This document shows positions 8,446-17,319 of a DNA stretch of 46,272 bases, in pieces. The notes under the pieces were generated by a model that searched no databases, had not been told where the DNA came from, and was given only the letters and a program-made list of their open reading frames with translations. The stretch covers positions 1 to 46,272 of the forward strand of contig JAHHHP010000044.1 of assembly GCA_019359275.1 (NCBI GenBank), written 5' to 3'. Numbering within the stretch: position 1 is the stretch's first letter; every line of letters starts with the position of its first letter. The position numbers and the translations under genes are program-made. This DNA comes from Myxacorys chilensis ATA2-1-KO14. GTDB lineage: Bacteria; Cyanobacteriota; Cyanobacteriia; Leptolyngbyales; Leptolyngbyaceae.

Positions 8446-9306
8446 ATGTTTGCCAGTATTCGTGGAACAAAAATCTACTTTGATGTGGAAGGCGCGGGGT
8501 TAGTTCCAGATGGCGATCGCATGAAGGAAAAACCTGTCGCCTTCTTGCTGCATGGCGGACCCGGAGCGGATCATACCTCCTACAAGCCGACGTTTTCGCG
8601 CCTTGCCGATCGGATGCAGCTTGTTTACATCGATCATCGTGGTCAGGGGCGCTCAGCACGGGGCGACAAATCGACCTACACTCTCGATAACAACGTCGAA
8701 GATCTCGAAGCGCTGCGGCAATATTTGGGCCTAACCAAAATCATTGTGATTGGCGGTTCCTACGGTGGGATGGTGGCGCTGACTTATGCCAGCCGCTATC
8801 CACAACAGGTATCGCATCTGATTGCGATCGCAACCGTCCCCGATTCCCGCTTCCTTCAGCGAGCGCAAGAGAATTTGGCACAGCGAGGAACAGCAGAACA
8901 GATTGCGATCGCTCGTTACTTATGGGCAGGCAACTTCCAATCTGAAGCCCAGCTTCACGAATACTTTCAAGTGATGCAGCCGCTCTACTCTAGGAGCTAC
9001 AAGCCAGATACGGCTAAAGATTCGTGGGAACGCACTACTCTGTCAGTAGATGCAATCAACGTTGCCTTTGGGGGCTTCTTGCGAACATACGACGTATTGA
9101 AAGATTTGCCCAAGATTACGGCTCCAACTCTCGTGATTGGAGGACGGCACGACTGGATCTGCCCGCCCGAATTTTCGGAAGAAATTGCTGAAGCAATACC
9201 AAAGTCAGATTTGCGAATTTTTGAGCAGAGCGGACATTCAATTCGAGCCGATGAACCGGATGCATTATTAGATACGATCGCAGGCTTTATCGTTTACAAA
9301 AATTGA
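8446..9306 (+). CDS. alpha/beta hydrolase, proline-iminopeptidase-like
   Basis: This 286-residue soluble hydrolase has a complete catalytic set. HGGPG at 36-40 forms the oxyanion region, Ser105 sits in the nucleophile elbow GGSYGG, Asp236 is in GGRHDWICPPE, and His264 is in QSGHSIRADEP. HGGPG plus GGSYGG is typical of S33 proline iminopeptidases and related esterases. The DHRGQGRS stretch at 63-70 also fits. The actual substrate is not readable. The start codon lies 3 bases after the stop of the DUF39 gene, so the two are very probably one transcript. A hairpin follows the stop. Confidence 0.88.
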   Translation: MFASIRGTKIYFDVEGAGLVPDGDRMKEKPVAFLLHGGPGADHTSYKPTFSRLADRMQLVYIDHRGQGRSARGDKSTYTLDNNVEDLEALRQYLGLTKIIVIGGSYGGMVALTYASRYPQQVSHLIAIATVPDSRFLQRAQENLAQRGTAEQIAIARYLWAGNFQSEAQLHEYFQVMQPLYSRSYKPDTAKDSWERTTLSVDAINVAFGGFLRTYDVLKDLPKITAPTLVIGGRHDWICPPEFSEEIAEAIPKSDLRIFEQSGHSIRADEPDALLDTIAGFIVYKN

Positions 9307-9312
9307 TTTAAA

Positions 9313-9344
9313 AAAATTAAAGGGGAGCCAGACCTGCTCCCCTT
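9313..9344 (-). terminator. intrinsic terminator in the convergent gap
   Basis: AAGGGGAGC (9320-9328) pairs with GCTCCCCTT (9336-9344). On the minus strand the stem is followed by TTAATTTTTTT, so it should terminate the leftward proline/RGG-rich gene. It may also stop rightward transcripts from the hydrolase, although no T run follows on that side. Confidence 0.85.
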
Positions 9345-9366
9345 GCGTAGCCTATTTAGTTGTCGC

Positions 9367-10410
9367 TTACTTTGCTGTCTCAGGAGACTCACCGCGATCG
9401 TTCTTCTTCACGGGCTTTGGCAGCGGAGCATCACGCTTGGGCGCTGGAGGGGTAGCCCCCATTGGTCGACTCGGAGCGCCACCACTCTTGGGACGGAACG
9501 GTGGTTTGCCGCCCCCTCTCGAACCGCCTCTAAAGTCGCCTCGGCCCTCAAACTTCGGCTTCTTCCGGGGAGGAATCATGCCAATCGAGGTTCCTTGCCT
9601 GACCACCAAGTCTCCTGCTTCTCGATGGACTTGCAAATCCCAGAAATAGCCTAATGCTTTTCCTGAAACATTCCCTTTCAGCTTGAGCTTAAAGGCTTTT
9701 GCGCGATCGTCTTTTTTCCGAGGCGCTTGCTGAATCTTGACAATCATGGAGCCGTCATCAGTAGAGTGATAGACAATTTCTCCTCGAATTGAGAAATAGT
9801 TATCGTCTACCTCGGAAGACGGCACATAAGGGAGCACTTCCTCGTCAGAGTCGTCTAGCTCCTCCTTGATTAGATTCTCAGGCTCCCATACCCCGACGAT
9901 CTGAACATGCAAATCTTCTTGGCGATCGCGAGTGCGGGGATATACAACCCACAAATGCTCTTGAGTGAGATCTAAATGATTTTTCACCAAGCTCATCACA
10001 CGGCCCAAAAGGACGGCCTCTACAAGAGTTCCGTCACTTGTGGTCATGTTGCCACGGGTGAACTGTTCATCAGACGGCTCGTAACGACCGCGCACTAGCC
10101 CGATCGCTCGATACTGCATCGGCTCACTGGGAGCAGGAATAGGCTGCTGGCGAGCGCTCGCCAACGGATCTTCTGCTATGGCCTCTGTTGCAGTAGGCTC
10201 AGGCGGTGGAGGCGGAGCTGGAACTGAAGCCGCTGGCGGAGGCGCGGACGGCACGGATGGCGCTTGAGGCCGCACAGGGCGGGCGGGAGGCTGCATTAGA
10301 GCAGGTTTCTCAATGGGCGTGGGCGTCTCCACGGTATCGTCGCCTCCAGTAGAACTGTTGGCTGAGAGGGGCGTGGGAGACTGAGGGGGACGGTTGGGCA
10401 AGGGACTCAT
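9367..10410 (-). CDS. proline-rich protein with basic Gly/Arg-rich tail, function unknown
   Basis: This 347-residue protein falls into three parts. Residues about 1-100 are disordered and Pro/Ala-rich, with a run of prolines. A compact domain at about 100-280 begins YRAIGLVRGRYEPSDEQFTRG and contains repeated DLQVHREAGDLVV-type strands. The basic tail is rich in Gly, Arg, Lys and Pro, including RGDFRGGSRGGG. No signal peptide or membrane helix is present. RGG-type tails often bind RNA, so an RNA-associated role is possible, but that is inference. The central part looks like a domain conserved in cyanobacteria, but I cannot name a characterised member. It stands alone with its own terminator. 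Confidence 0.8.
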   Translation of the reverse strand: MSPLPNRPPQSPTPLSANSSTGGDDTVETPTPIEKPALMQPPARPVRPQAPSVPSAPPPAASVPAPPPPPEPTATEAIAEDPLASARQQPIPAPSEPMQYRAIGLVRGRYEPSDEQFTRGNMTTSDGTLVEAVLLGRVMSLVKNHLDLTQEHLWVVYPRTRDRQEDLHVQIVGVWEPENLIKEELDDSDEEVLPYVPSSEVDDNYFSIRGEIVYHSTDDGSMIVKIQQAPRKKDDRAKAFKLKLKGNVSGKALGYFWDLQVHREAGDLVVRQGTSIGMIPPRKKPKFEGRGDFRGGSRGGGKPPFRPKSGGAPSRPMGATPPAPKRDAPLPKPVKKNDRGESPETAK

Positions 10411-10987
10411 AGGCTATCATCGTCACAGGAAGGCAGAATGCATGTCAGTTATTGTACTGAATGCAGCTAGACTCGGACGAATCCGAATAGTTCTGCCATT
10501 TTTACAGAAAAAACATTCAAGGTCATCGGTTTGCAACAGGTGATTTTTGAGCCTAGCAAGATGGCTCAACTCAAAAATTTAGGCTCTGTTGAACCTTGTT
10601 TAGCATCTACGGCAGGGTATCAGCAAAAAAACTAAGCTAATGATACTGAGTTTTTTAGAGGTCTCCGGCTTGGATCACTCCAATACCCTTAAGATTTCCC
10701 GACCTTTAGAGGCAATCAACACTTGATATGATTCCGTTCATAGTCTGTAAATTTATATGTCAATCTCCTTAAAGCAGAAACCTTCTGCAGAAGCTTCTCT
10801 AGAGGAGTCTAAAGTTTGATGTCATTCGTTAAGGTTTTATGACAGCCTAGGAATAGAAGAGAACTTAGCGGCTAAGTCAGAGGTCTAAAAAATTTGAACG
10901 TTTGCGCTCCTTTGGAGATTGGCAGAGCCAATTAATATCTAGTTTATCTGTCTCCTTAATCCCCATCTCTACATTGGATTTAGACGA
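10411..10987. other. 577-base divergent intergenic region
   Basis: This separates the leftward proline/RGG-rich gene from the rightward exporter operon, so promoters for both must lie here. A minus-strand TACAAT at 10451-10456 could be a -10 element for the leftward gene, but no good -35 is seen. TTTTTGAG near 10544 and CTCAAAAA near 10569 form an 8-bp inverted repeat that could be an operator or hairpin. No reading frame with protein-like composition was found. Confidence 0.45.
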
Positions 10988-12361
10988 ATGCATCTCCCCT
11001 TCATTGGCAAAACTCGAAAGCCTGCTCCTTGGCTAGTCGGATTAGTGGCAGCAGGTGCGATCGCAATTCCTGGAGCAGGCTTTCTGATCGCTCGCAATCT
11101 GGCTCCGCGTCAAGATGTTAGAACAGCGACGGCCCCGGTAGAGGCGAAAACAGTTACGGTCAGAATTGCGGCAAGTGGTGAAGTGATTCCCTATCAGACC
11201 GTCAATTTGAGTCCTAAAGCGGCGGGGCGAATTGTTCAACTTTTGGTGGATCAGGGCGATCGCGTTGAGCAAGGTCAGATTGTTGCCCGCATGGACGGTA
11301 AAGATGCCGAAGCAGAACGCATTCAAGCTCAGGCGCGAGTTGCCGAAGCCCAAGCCAAACTAAATCAGCTAAAAGCAGGAACTCGGATCGAAGAAGTCCG
11401 TCAAGCGGAAGCCGATGTGAATCGAACTCAAAGCGAAATTACTCGCGTTCGTGGTGTAATTTCGGATGCCAATTCTGCGCTAGATTTTGCCCGGCGTCAG
11501 ACCCGGCGACAGCAGGAATTGGCAAATCAAGGCGCAATCGCGGCAAATGCGCTAGATGAGTTCCAGCGTAAAGAGCAGAACGCGAAGGAAGCCTTAGGCC
11601 AAGCCCAGGCTCAACTCGGTCAAGCCCAAGCCCAATACGATCAAGCTGTTCAGCAGCTTCGTCAGCGACAAAACGGGGCGCGTCCCGAAGAAATCGCCCA
11701 AGCAGAGGCACAGTTAGCCAGCGCGATCGGGCAGCTTCAAGGCGTCGAAAACACGCTAGAAGATACGCTGATTCGAGCGCCGTTTACTGGAATCATTACC
11801 CAGCGCTATGCCACGGTAGGTGCCTTTGTGACACCAACAACACAAGCCTCTGCTGCCGCCGATGGCGCAACTTCGACTTCCATTTTTGCCCTGGCAAATG
11901 GGTTAGAGATCAAGGCAAAAGTGCCGGAGGTTGATATCGGACAGATTAACCAAGGGCAATTGGTTGACATTCGAGTTGATGCCTACCCCGATCAGACGTT
12001 TAAGGGAAAAGTCCGGCGCATTGCCCCGGAAGCGATTACCGATCGAGATGTCACGTCCTTTGAAGTCCGAGTCGCGATCGTCACCGGCAAAGACAAACTG
12101 CGGTCTAAGATGAACGCCGACGTTAGCTTCTTGGGTCAGCAGATTCCCAATACTATAGTTGTGCCAACGGCAGCCCTCTCAACAAATGGAGGCAAAACTG
12201 GAGTTTGGGTTCCAGGCGATCAGAAGCCGACCTTTAAGACGGTAAGAACGGGGCTGACCTTTGATAACGAAACCCAGATTGTGAGCGGACTGAATCCGGG
12301 CGATCGCATTTACATTCAGCCTCCTGAAGGGCAAAAACTCGGGCAACCAGGCGAATCATAA
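10988..12361 (+). CDS. HlyD/MacA-type periplasmic adaptor subunit
   Basis: This 457-residue membrane-fusion protein links an inner-membrane ABC exporter to an outer-membrane channel. It has one N-terminal membrane anchor (about residues 15-36) and a lipoyl half-motif SPKAAGRIVQLLVDQGDRVEQGQIVARMD. A long Gln/Ala/Glu-rich coiled-coil hairpin (about 105-240) follows, with related segments EEVRQAEADV and EEIAQAEAQL. The second lipoyl half TLIRAPFTGIITQR then leads into beta-barrel and MacA-like C-terminal domains. It is the first gene of a three-gene unit with a permease and an ATPase. The outer-membrane TolC-like partner is not in the window. Confidence 0.93.
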   Translation: MHLPFIGKTRKPAPWLVGLVAAGAIAIPGAGFLIARNLAPRQDVRTATAPVEAKTVTVRIAASGEVIPYQTVNLSPKAAGRIVQLLVDQGDRVEQGQIVARMDGKDAEAERIQAQARVAEAQAKLNQLKAGTRIEEVRQAEADVNRTQSEITRVRGVISDANSALDFARRQTRRQQELANQGAIAANALDEFQRKEQNAKEALGQAQAQLGQAQAQYDQAVQQLRQRQNGARPEEIAQAEAQLASAIGQLQGVENTLEDTLIRAPFTGIITQRYATVGAFVTPTTQASAAADGATSTSIFALANGLEIKAKVPEVDIGQINQGQLVDIRVDAYPDQTFKGKVRRIAPEAITDRDVTSFEVRVAIVTGKDKLRSKMNADVSFLGQQIPNTIVVPTAALSTNGGKTGVWVPGDQKPTFKTVRTGLTFDNETQIVSGLNPGDRIYIQPPEGQKLGQPGES

Positions 12362-12372
12362 GGAAGTCGAAG

Positions 12373-13590
12373 ATGGATTGGGTTGAAAGTGGAAAGATGG
12401 CAGTCAAAACGCTAACCGCCAACAAAATGCGGAGCAGTTTGACCATGCTAGGAATGATTATTGGCAATGCCTCTGTGATTGCAATGGTCGGAATTGGTCA
12501 AGGCGCACAGCGATTGGCCTCGGAGCAGTTTGAGTCGCTTGGTCCAAACGTTTTGTTTATAAGTCCAGGCAGCAATCAGGCGCGGCAACGAGCGACCAAT
12601 CTACCCAGAACGCTAATTTGGGATGATGCTAAAGCGATCGCATCTCAGGTTCCAGCGGTGCAAGAAGTGGCGGCTCAGAAGCAAGGTCAGTATCCAATTG
12701 TTTACGGCGGACTCAACTCAAGTTCTTCGATTACCGGAACGACGCCCTCCTTTCTGTCTGTTCGGAGTTTTGATGTGGCGAAAGGTCGCTTTCTGACTGA
12801 CCTCGATTTGCAGCGAAATCAGCGCGTGGTGGTATTGGGAGCTGATTTAGCAAATCGATTCTTTAGCGATCAAGATCCCATTGGCAAACGCATTCGCATT
12901 CGCAATGTGAGTTTTCAGGTAATTGGTGTGATGCGGCCAAAAGGATCATTCTTGGGCAGTAATCAAGATGATGCCGCCTATATTCCGCTCACCACGATGT
13001 CAAGTACGTTAACGGGAAGAACTTCTCCGTATGGATTGGATGTGACCTTTATCTCCGTGTCAGCCAAAAATGAAGCCAGCGTTCCAGCCGCCGAGTTTCA
13101 AATTACGAACTTGCTGAGACGACGCCACAAGATTGTCAGTCAAGATGATTTCACCGTTCAGGCTCAGAAAGACATTCTGCAAATTGTGGGCACGATTACT
13201 GGAGGCTTGACGGCGATGCTGGCGGCGATCGCAGGCGTCTCACTTCTGGTCGGCGGTATCGGTATCATGAACATCATGCTGGTGTCTGTCACCGAGCGGA
13301 CTCAAGAAATCGGTCTACGTAAAGCGATCGGGGCCTCCGGTCAAGACATTCTGGTGCAGTTTATGATCGAAGCAGTGCTGCTATCGGCGGCGGGTGGTTT
13401 GATTGGAACTGGGGTTGGCGTTGGTGGAACCTTGCTTGTTGCCACATTTAGCCCGTTAAAAGCTGCCATTTCTCCTGCCGCGATCGCGCTTGCCGTCAGT
13501 GTATCAGGAACCATTGGTCTCGTCTTCGGGGTGATTCCGGCTCGACAAGCCGCCAAACTCGATCCGATCGTTGCCCTCAGAAGCGCATAA
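12373..13590 (+). CDS. MacB/FtsX-type ABC transporter permease
   Basis: This 405-residue inner-membrane protein has the MacB permease layout. One helix lies near residues 20-45 (KMRSSLTMLGMIIGNASVIAM), followed by a large periplasmic domain at about 50-270. Three helices near 275-305, 325-355 and 365-395 complete it, with the family motif GGIGIMNIMLVSVTERTQEIGLRKAIGA between them. Canonical MacB is fused to its ATPase, but here the ATPase is a separate gene. It follows the adaptor by 11 bases with an AAGGA ribosome binding site. The three proteins probably form a tripartite exporter for a peptide, lipid or glycolipid; the cargo is unknown. Confidence 0.92.
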   Translation: MDWVESGKMAVKTLTANKMRSSLTMLGMIIGNASVIAMVGIGQGAQRLASEQFESLGPNVLFISPGSNQARQRATNLPRTLIWDDAKAIASQVPAVQEVAAQKQGQYPIVYGGLNSSSSITGTTPSFLSVRSFDVAKGRFLTDLDLQRNQRVVVLGADLANRFFSDQDPIGKRIRIRNVSFQVIGVMRPKGSFLGSNQDDAAYIPLTTMSSTLTGRTSPYGLDVTFISVSAKNEASVPAAEFQITNLLRRRHKIVSQDDFTVQAQKDILQIVGTITGGLTAMLAAIAGVSLLVGGIGIMNIMLVSVTERTQEIGLRKAIGASGQDILVQFMIEAVLLSAAGGLIGTGVGVGGTLLVATFSPLKAAISPAAIALAVSVSGTIGLVFGVIPARQAAKLDPIVALRSA

Positions 13591-13630
13591 TCATCGCGCC
13601 CAATTATCCGCGCCTAACCATCAGTATCCT

Positions 13631-14350
13631 ATGCCTCAATCTACAATCGTTCGGCTCGAAGGAATTACGAAAGTCTATGGTATGGGCGATACCACAGTTC
13701 ACGCCTTGGCAGGCATCGATTTGATGATCGAACAAGGCGAGTACTGCGCGATTATGGGCGCATCAGGCTCGGGTAAGTCCACGATGATGAATGTGATTGG
13801 CTGTCTCGACCGTCCGACTGACGGACAGTACTATCTAGACGGGCAGGACGTGGCGCAACTCAGCGATCGCGACCTTGCCCATATCCGCAACCAGAAACTA
13901 GGCTTTGTGTTTCAGCAGTTTCACCTGTTGCCGCAATTGTCTGCCTTAGAGAATGTGATGCTGCCAATGGTCTATGCCAGCGTACCAACTGCCGAGCGAA
14001 AAGAGCGAGCCGCAGAAGCGCTAATCCGAGTGGGGCTAGGGCAGCGCTTGCAGAATCGACCGAATCAGTTATCGGGAGGGCAGCAGCAGAGAGTCGCGAT
14101 CGCTCGTGCCATTGTCAATCGTCCAGTTTTGCTTTTGGCAGACGAACCGACTGGAGCATTAGATTCGACGACGACTAGAGAAATTTTGGCGATTTTTGGT
14201 GAATTGAACGAAAGTGGAATGACGGTTGTGATGGTAACGCACGAATCGGAAGTGGCGCGATGTACAAATCGGGTGATCTGGTTCAAAGATGGGCAAGTGA
14301 TGCAGTCTTATCTTGCGCCTGAAGATTTAGGAACGGTGACAGCAGCTTAG
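13631..14350 (+). CDS. ABC transporter ATPase, MacB/LolD-type
   Basis: This 239-residue ATPase powers the preceding permease. Walker A GASGSGKST is near residue 43, the Q-loop in FVFQQFHLLP, the signature LSGGQQQR near 147, Walker B LLLADEPTGALD near 168, and the H-loop in VMVTHE. All catalytic residues are present. An upstream in-frame codon at 13571 would overlap the permease gene, but the ATG at 13631 begins the recognisable domain (MPQSTIVRLEGITKVYGMGD) and is preferred. The gene order adaptor-permease-ATPase is the same as in the heterocyst glycolipid exporter DevBCA, although the permease here is MacB-like. Confidence 0.93.
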   Translation: MPQSTIVRLEGITKVYGMGDTTVHALAGIDLMIEQGEYCAIMGASGSGKSTMMNVIGCLDRPTDGQYYLDGQDVAQLSDRDLAHIRNQKLGFVFQQFHLLPQLSALENVMLPMVYASVPTAERKERAAEALIRVGLGQRLQNRPNQLSGGQQQRVAIARAIVNRPVLLLADEPTGALDSTTTREILAIFGELNESGMTVVMVTHESEVARCTNRVIWFKDGQVMQSYLAPEDLGTVTAA

Positions 14351-14571
14351 TAAGTAGAAACTAGTCGTCAGATCGCGGAGTTCGTAACCTTTAAATCTGC
14401 TTTAAGAACAATCCCATGAGCAACTAGTTCTAACCGCAACGACGCTTCAGAACACCTGAAGATCCTCCTGCAACGACCTGATCCGGCTGCACCTTCAGTG
14501 ATGCTTGCCGATGAACGACGGGTATGAGCGACCCAACGCAGAGCTAATCGAGAAGCCACAGAAGCCACAAT

Positions 14572-14603
14572 AGTCTGAGCGTTCAAGAGTCTAAGCGTTC
14601 AAG
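14572..14603. repeat. 16-bp tandem duplication spanning the end of the molybdopterin gene
   Basis: AGTCTGAGCGTTCAAG (14572-14587) is followed directly by AGTCTAAGCGTTCAAG (14588-14603), with one mismatch. The right copy holds the last codons and the TAG stop (14591-14593) of the leftward oxidoreductase gene. In the left copy the corresponding codon is CAG. Confidence 0.9.
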
Positions 14604-15643
14604 GTGACTTGAATCTGCAAGACGCCACTGCTGCCGTCTTTTCCGTTTCTATCGTTTAAGGGTTGCTGTTGGCGCTGGGATGTTGCTCGCGCTAGCAGCG
14701 TATATTTTCCTGGATCTTTGGGTGCCCAAACATAACGCCAAAGCGTCCATTCGTGAGGCGATTCGGGACGGTTTTGATCGACTGGCTGCCATGTTGCCCC
14801 CTGGTCAACACTTACTTCAATGGCGGTGATTGGAGTTGAGCGATCGAGAGCTACTCCGGCGATTAAAACGCCTTTTTTCCATCCCGTGTCTCCACCGCGA
14901 TCGAGCGTAACCTGATGGCGCTTATCCCACACCCGCTGCTCTTGAACTTGCCGGATCATCCCGTGAGTTGGGATTTCGGCAGTGTTTGACCAGCCTTGAT
15001 TTTCCCAGAAGCCCGTTTTCGTCTTTGCGATCGCTTCGAGTTCAACCAGCCATTTCGGTTGCTTTTGCCCAAAGTGCCCAGGAATAATAATTCGCACAGG
15101 ATAGCCATGTTCTGCAGTCAGGGCTTCGCCGTTCATCTGATGCACCAACCGCACACCAGGACGCATCACTTCATCGATCGGCAGCGTCGTTTCATACCAA
15201 TCCGCGCCCTTCATTGCAAATTCCTTTGCCTCCGGCCTCACACCCGCTTTTTTGAGAAACGGCAGGAGTGGCGTTCCTGTCCACTCGGCATTGCCGATCA
15301 GGTTGCCCCCCGACGGATTACCAATGCACTCCATTGTTAAGTAAAAGGTTTCTTGCGGGGCTTGCAGAATATCTTGGAAGGTCAACGTTAACGGTGTTTC
15401 CACCGCACCTTTGATCTTGAGTTCCCACTTGGCGACATCCACTCGTGACGGCAGCGCGTAGGACTGCACATAGAACTCCTTTAACGGAGTTGTGATGTGG
15501 TCAGGAAGTGGCTTGTCAGGATTGAGCAAGTCCATCAGCAGCAGTAGTTCAACCGATTTGGGCTGACAGCCACCGAGCAAGCTAGCAGCAAGGACGCCAC
15601 CAGAAGTTTGTCCTAGAAGTTTGAGCAGATCGCGACGATTCAC
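14591..15643 (-). CDS. sulfite-oxidase-family molybdopterin oxidoreductase, exported lipoprotein
   Basis: This 350-residue protein begins MNRRDLLKLLGQTSGGVLAA, a twin-arginine signal, followed by a lipobox LLGGC with Cys26 as the probable lipid anchor. The mature part has the sulfite oxidase/YedY-type Moco domain. Cys106 in TMECIGNPSGG is the likely molybdenum ligand, followed by GAEWTGTPL-like and HGYPVRIIIPGHFGQKQPKW elements. A C-terminal dimerisation domain contains GVALDRSTPITAIEVSVD. No haem domain is present, so electrons must go to a separate acceptor. The substrate could be sulfite or another oxo compound. It is transcribed divergently from the Ser/Thr kinase gene, with 179 bases between them. 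Confidence 0.92.
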   Translation of the reverse strand: MNRRDLLKLLGQTSGGVLAASLLGGCQPKSVELLLLMDLLNPDKPLPDHITTPLKEFYVQSYALPSRVDVAKWELKIKGAVETPLTLTFQDILQAPQETFYLTMECIGNPSGGNLIGNAEWTGTPLLPFLKKAGVRPEAKEFAMKGADWYETTLPIDEVMRPGVRLVHQMNGEALTAEHGYPVRIIIPGHFGQKQPKWLVELEAIAKTKTGFWENQGWSNTAEIPTHGMIRQVQEQRVWDKRHQVTLDRGGDTGWKKGVLIAGVALDRSTPITAIEVSVDQGATWQPVDQNRPESPHEWTLWRYVWAPKDPGKYTLLARATSQRQQQPLNDRNGKDGSSGVLQIQVTLNA

Positions 15644-15822
15644 AGAGTTGGGGTGTGGGGTAGGGATTCCGGAATATCTCTTTAATTAATTGTTTACCAT
15701 GCTAGGAGCGGCATTTACCGTTATAGCAAAGCGCACAGTGTCTACTACCGTGTCACCATTGGGAGAAGCGATGATAAATTTGATAAGCACGAATTTCTCC
15801 TCCTCTACACTCTATTCTTGCT

Positions 15823-17274
15823 ATGCGCCGACCGCTTCCTGATGGCACACTGGTTCAAAATCGCTATCGCATCCTTCGCGTTTTAGGACAGGGTGGGTTT
15901 GGGCGTACTTATCTGGCGCAAGACACCAATCGCTTCAATGAGTTGTGTGTTTTGAAGGAATTTGATCCGCACACTCAAGGAGTGCATCACGCTCAGAAAG
16001 CGGAGGAATTGTTTGCGCGAGAAGCAGGCGTCTTGTATCAGTTGCGCCATCCGCAGATTCCTCAATTCCGTGAATTGTTTCGAGTTAAGCAACCCAACGG
16101 AGAGCTGTTATTTCTCGTTCAAGACTATGTGGGAGGAAAGACCTATCAAGATTTGATCGAGGAACGGCGACAGCGAGGATTGGCGTTTAGCGAGAAAGAA
16201 GTCACGCAACTGCTTCAAGAACTGTTGCCTGTTCTGGAATACATTCATCGAGCCGGGATCATTCATCGTGACATTTCACCTGACAATATTATTTTGCGAG
16301 AACAAGATCAGAAGCCCGTTCTGATTGATTTTGGGGTGGTCAAAGCGGCGGCAAATCGTATCACGAATCAACCTGCCGCTCAAACCTTTGTTGGCAAACC
16401 TGGATACGCGCCAGTTGAGCAAATTCAAAAAGGCAACGCTGAGCCGAGCAGCGATCTCTATGCGTTGGCAGTGACGATCGCAGTGATTTTGACTGGACGC
16501 GAACCGCAATCTTTATTTGATCCGGTGAGCTTGACGTGGCAATGGCAACGCTACGCTAGTGTTTCACCTCGGCTGGCAGAGATTCTGAACCGTATGTTGA
16601 GCGCAAGACCCAACGATCGCTATTCCTCTGCCGACGCTATTCTGAGTCAACTCTCGTCTCATACTTCCCCTACAGTCGATCCTCCCGCTCCGCCGCCGAT
16701 CGTCCATTCTCCCGTCTCCCGGCAGAAAACAGTCGCGGTTGGTCGTCGCCGCTCTACTGTTGCCTCCGCCACTCAGCCGCAGGAACGAGCATGGGTTGAG
16801 TCGATCTTCGATGCTCCTGCTTTTTTGATTAAAGGAACCTTTCATCTGCTCAAACGGCTGTTTAGAATGACGTTTGGCCTGGTGAAGTTCACCGTCTTTG
16901 GGCTTCTAAAACTGGCGTTTCAGTTGGGCTTGATTGTAGCGGCGATCGCGGCTCTGATTTGGGCAGCCCCGCAGGTGTTTCCGCTGCTTGCCAAATCCTT
17001 CCCCACATTGCCAAGTCCATCTAAAACCGAAAAGCTCTCTAGAGATGAGCAAAGACGTGGAAGTGACTTAGAAGCTCGTTGCCTCGAATTGGGCATGGAT
17101 TACGGAGAACTGATTGCTAGCGCGAATGAAGCGTTTTACGCGAAGTATCCCAATCGCAGAGGCAAAGCCCTCAGTTCAAGCGCAACCGATAAAAAGTTGC
17201 GGGACGAATGGTATCGGATTGCTCAAGACATTTTAGAAAATCGCAAGTCTCAGAAGAAAGTCGCTGAGTATTGA
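15823..17274 (+). CDS. membrane-anchored Ser/Thr protein kinase
   Basis: This 483-residue Hanks-type kinase has a glycine loop GQGGFG at 22-27 and catalytic Lys45 in CVLKEF. The catalytic loop HRDISPDN carries Asp150 and Asn155, the magnesium motif is IDFG with Asp169, and the activation segment has PGYAPVEQ. All catalytic residues are present, so it should be active. A Pro- and basic-rich linker leads to a hydrophobic segment near 350-385, which suggests membrane anchoring with the kinase in the cytoplasm. A short C-terminal domain (about 400-480) follows the helix and is not one I can name. The form is similar to cyanobacterial SpkB-like kinases. Its targets are unknown. Confidence 0.93.
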   Translation: MRRPLPDGTLVQNRYRILRVLGQGGFGRTYLAQDTNRFNELCVLKEFDPHTQGVHHAQKAEELFAREAGVLYQLRHPQIPQFRELFRVKQPNGELLFLVQDYVGGKTYQDLIEERRQRGLAFSEKEVTQLLQELLPVLEYIHRAGIIHRDISPDNIILREQDQKPVLIDFGVVKAAANRITNQPAAQTFVGKPGYAPVEQIQKGNAEPSSDLYALAVTIAVILTGREPQSLFDPVSLTWQWQRYASVSPRLAEILNRMLSARPNDRYSSADAILSQLSSHTSPTVDPPAPPPIVHSPVSRQKTVAVGRRRSTVASATQPQERAWVESIFDAPAFLIKGTFHLLKRLFRMTFGLVKFTVFGLLKLAFQLGLIVAAIAALIWAAPQVFPLLAKSFPTLPSPSKTEKLSRDEQRRGSDLEARCLELGMDYGELIASANEAFYAKYPNRRGKALSSSATDKKLRDEWYRIAQDILENRKSQKKVAEY

Positions 17275-17319
17275 TGAGTGGAGTGCAGACGAAACGCGAA
17301 AAGGAGTGATCAGCCGTCA

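Noticed and set aside
14368..14586. A 72-codon minus-strand frame after the molybdopterin gene
   Set aside because: It begins with TTG without a ribosome binding site, has an Arg/Ser/Ala-rich non-protein-like composition, and begins inside the 16-bp duplication.
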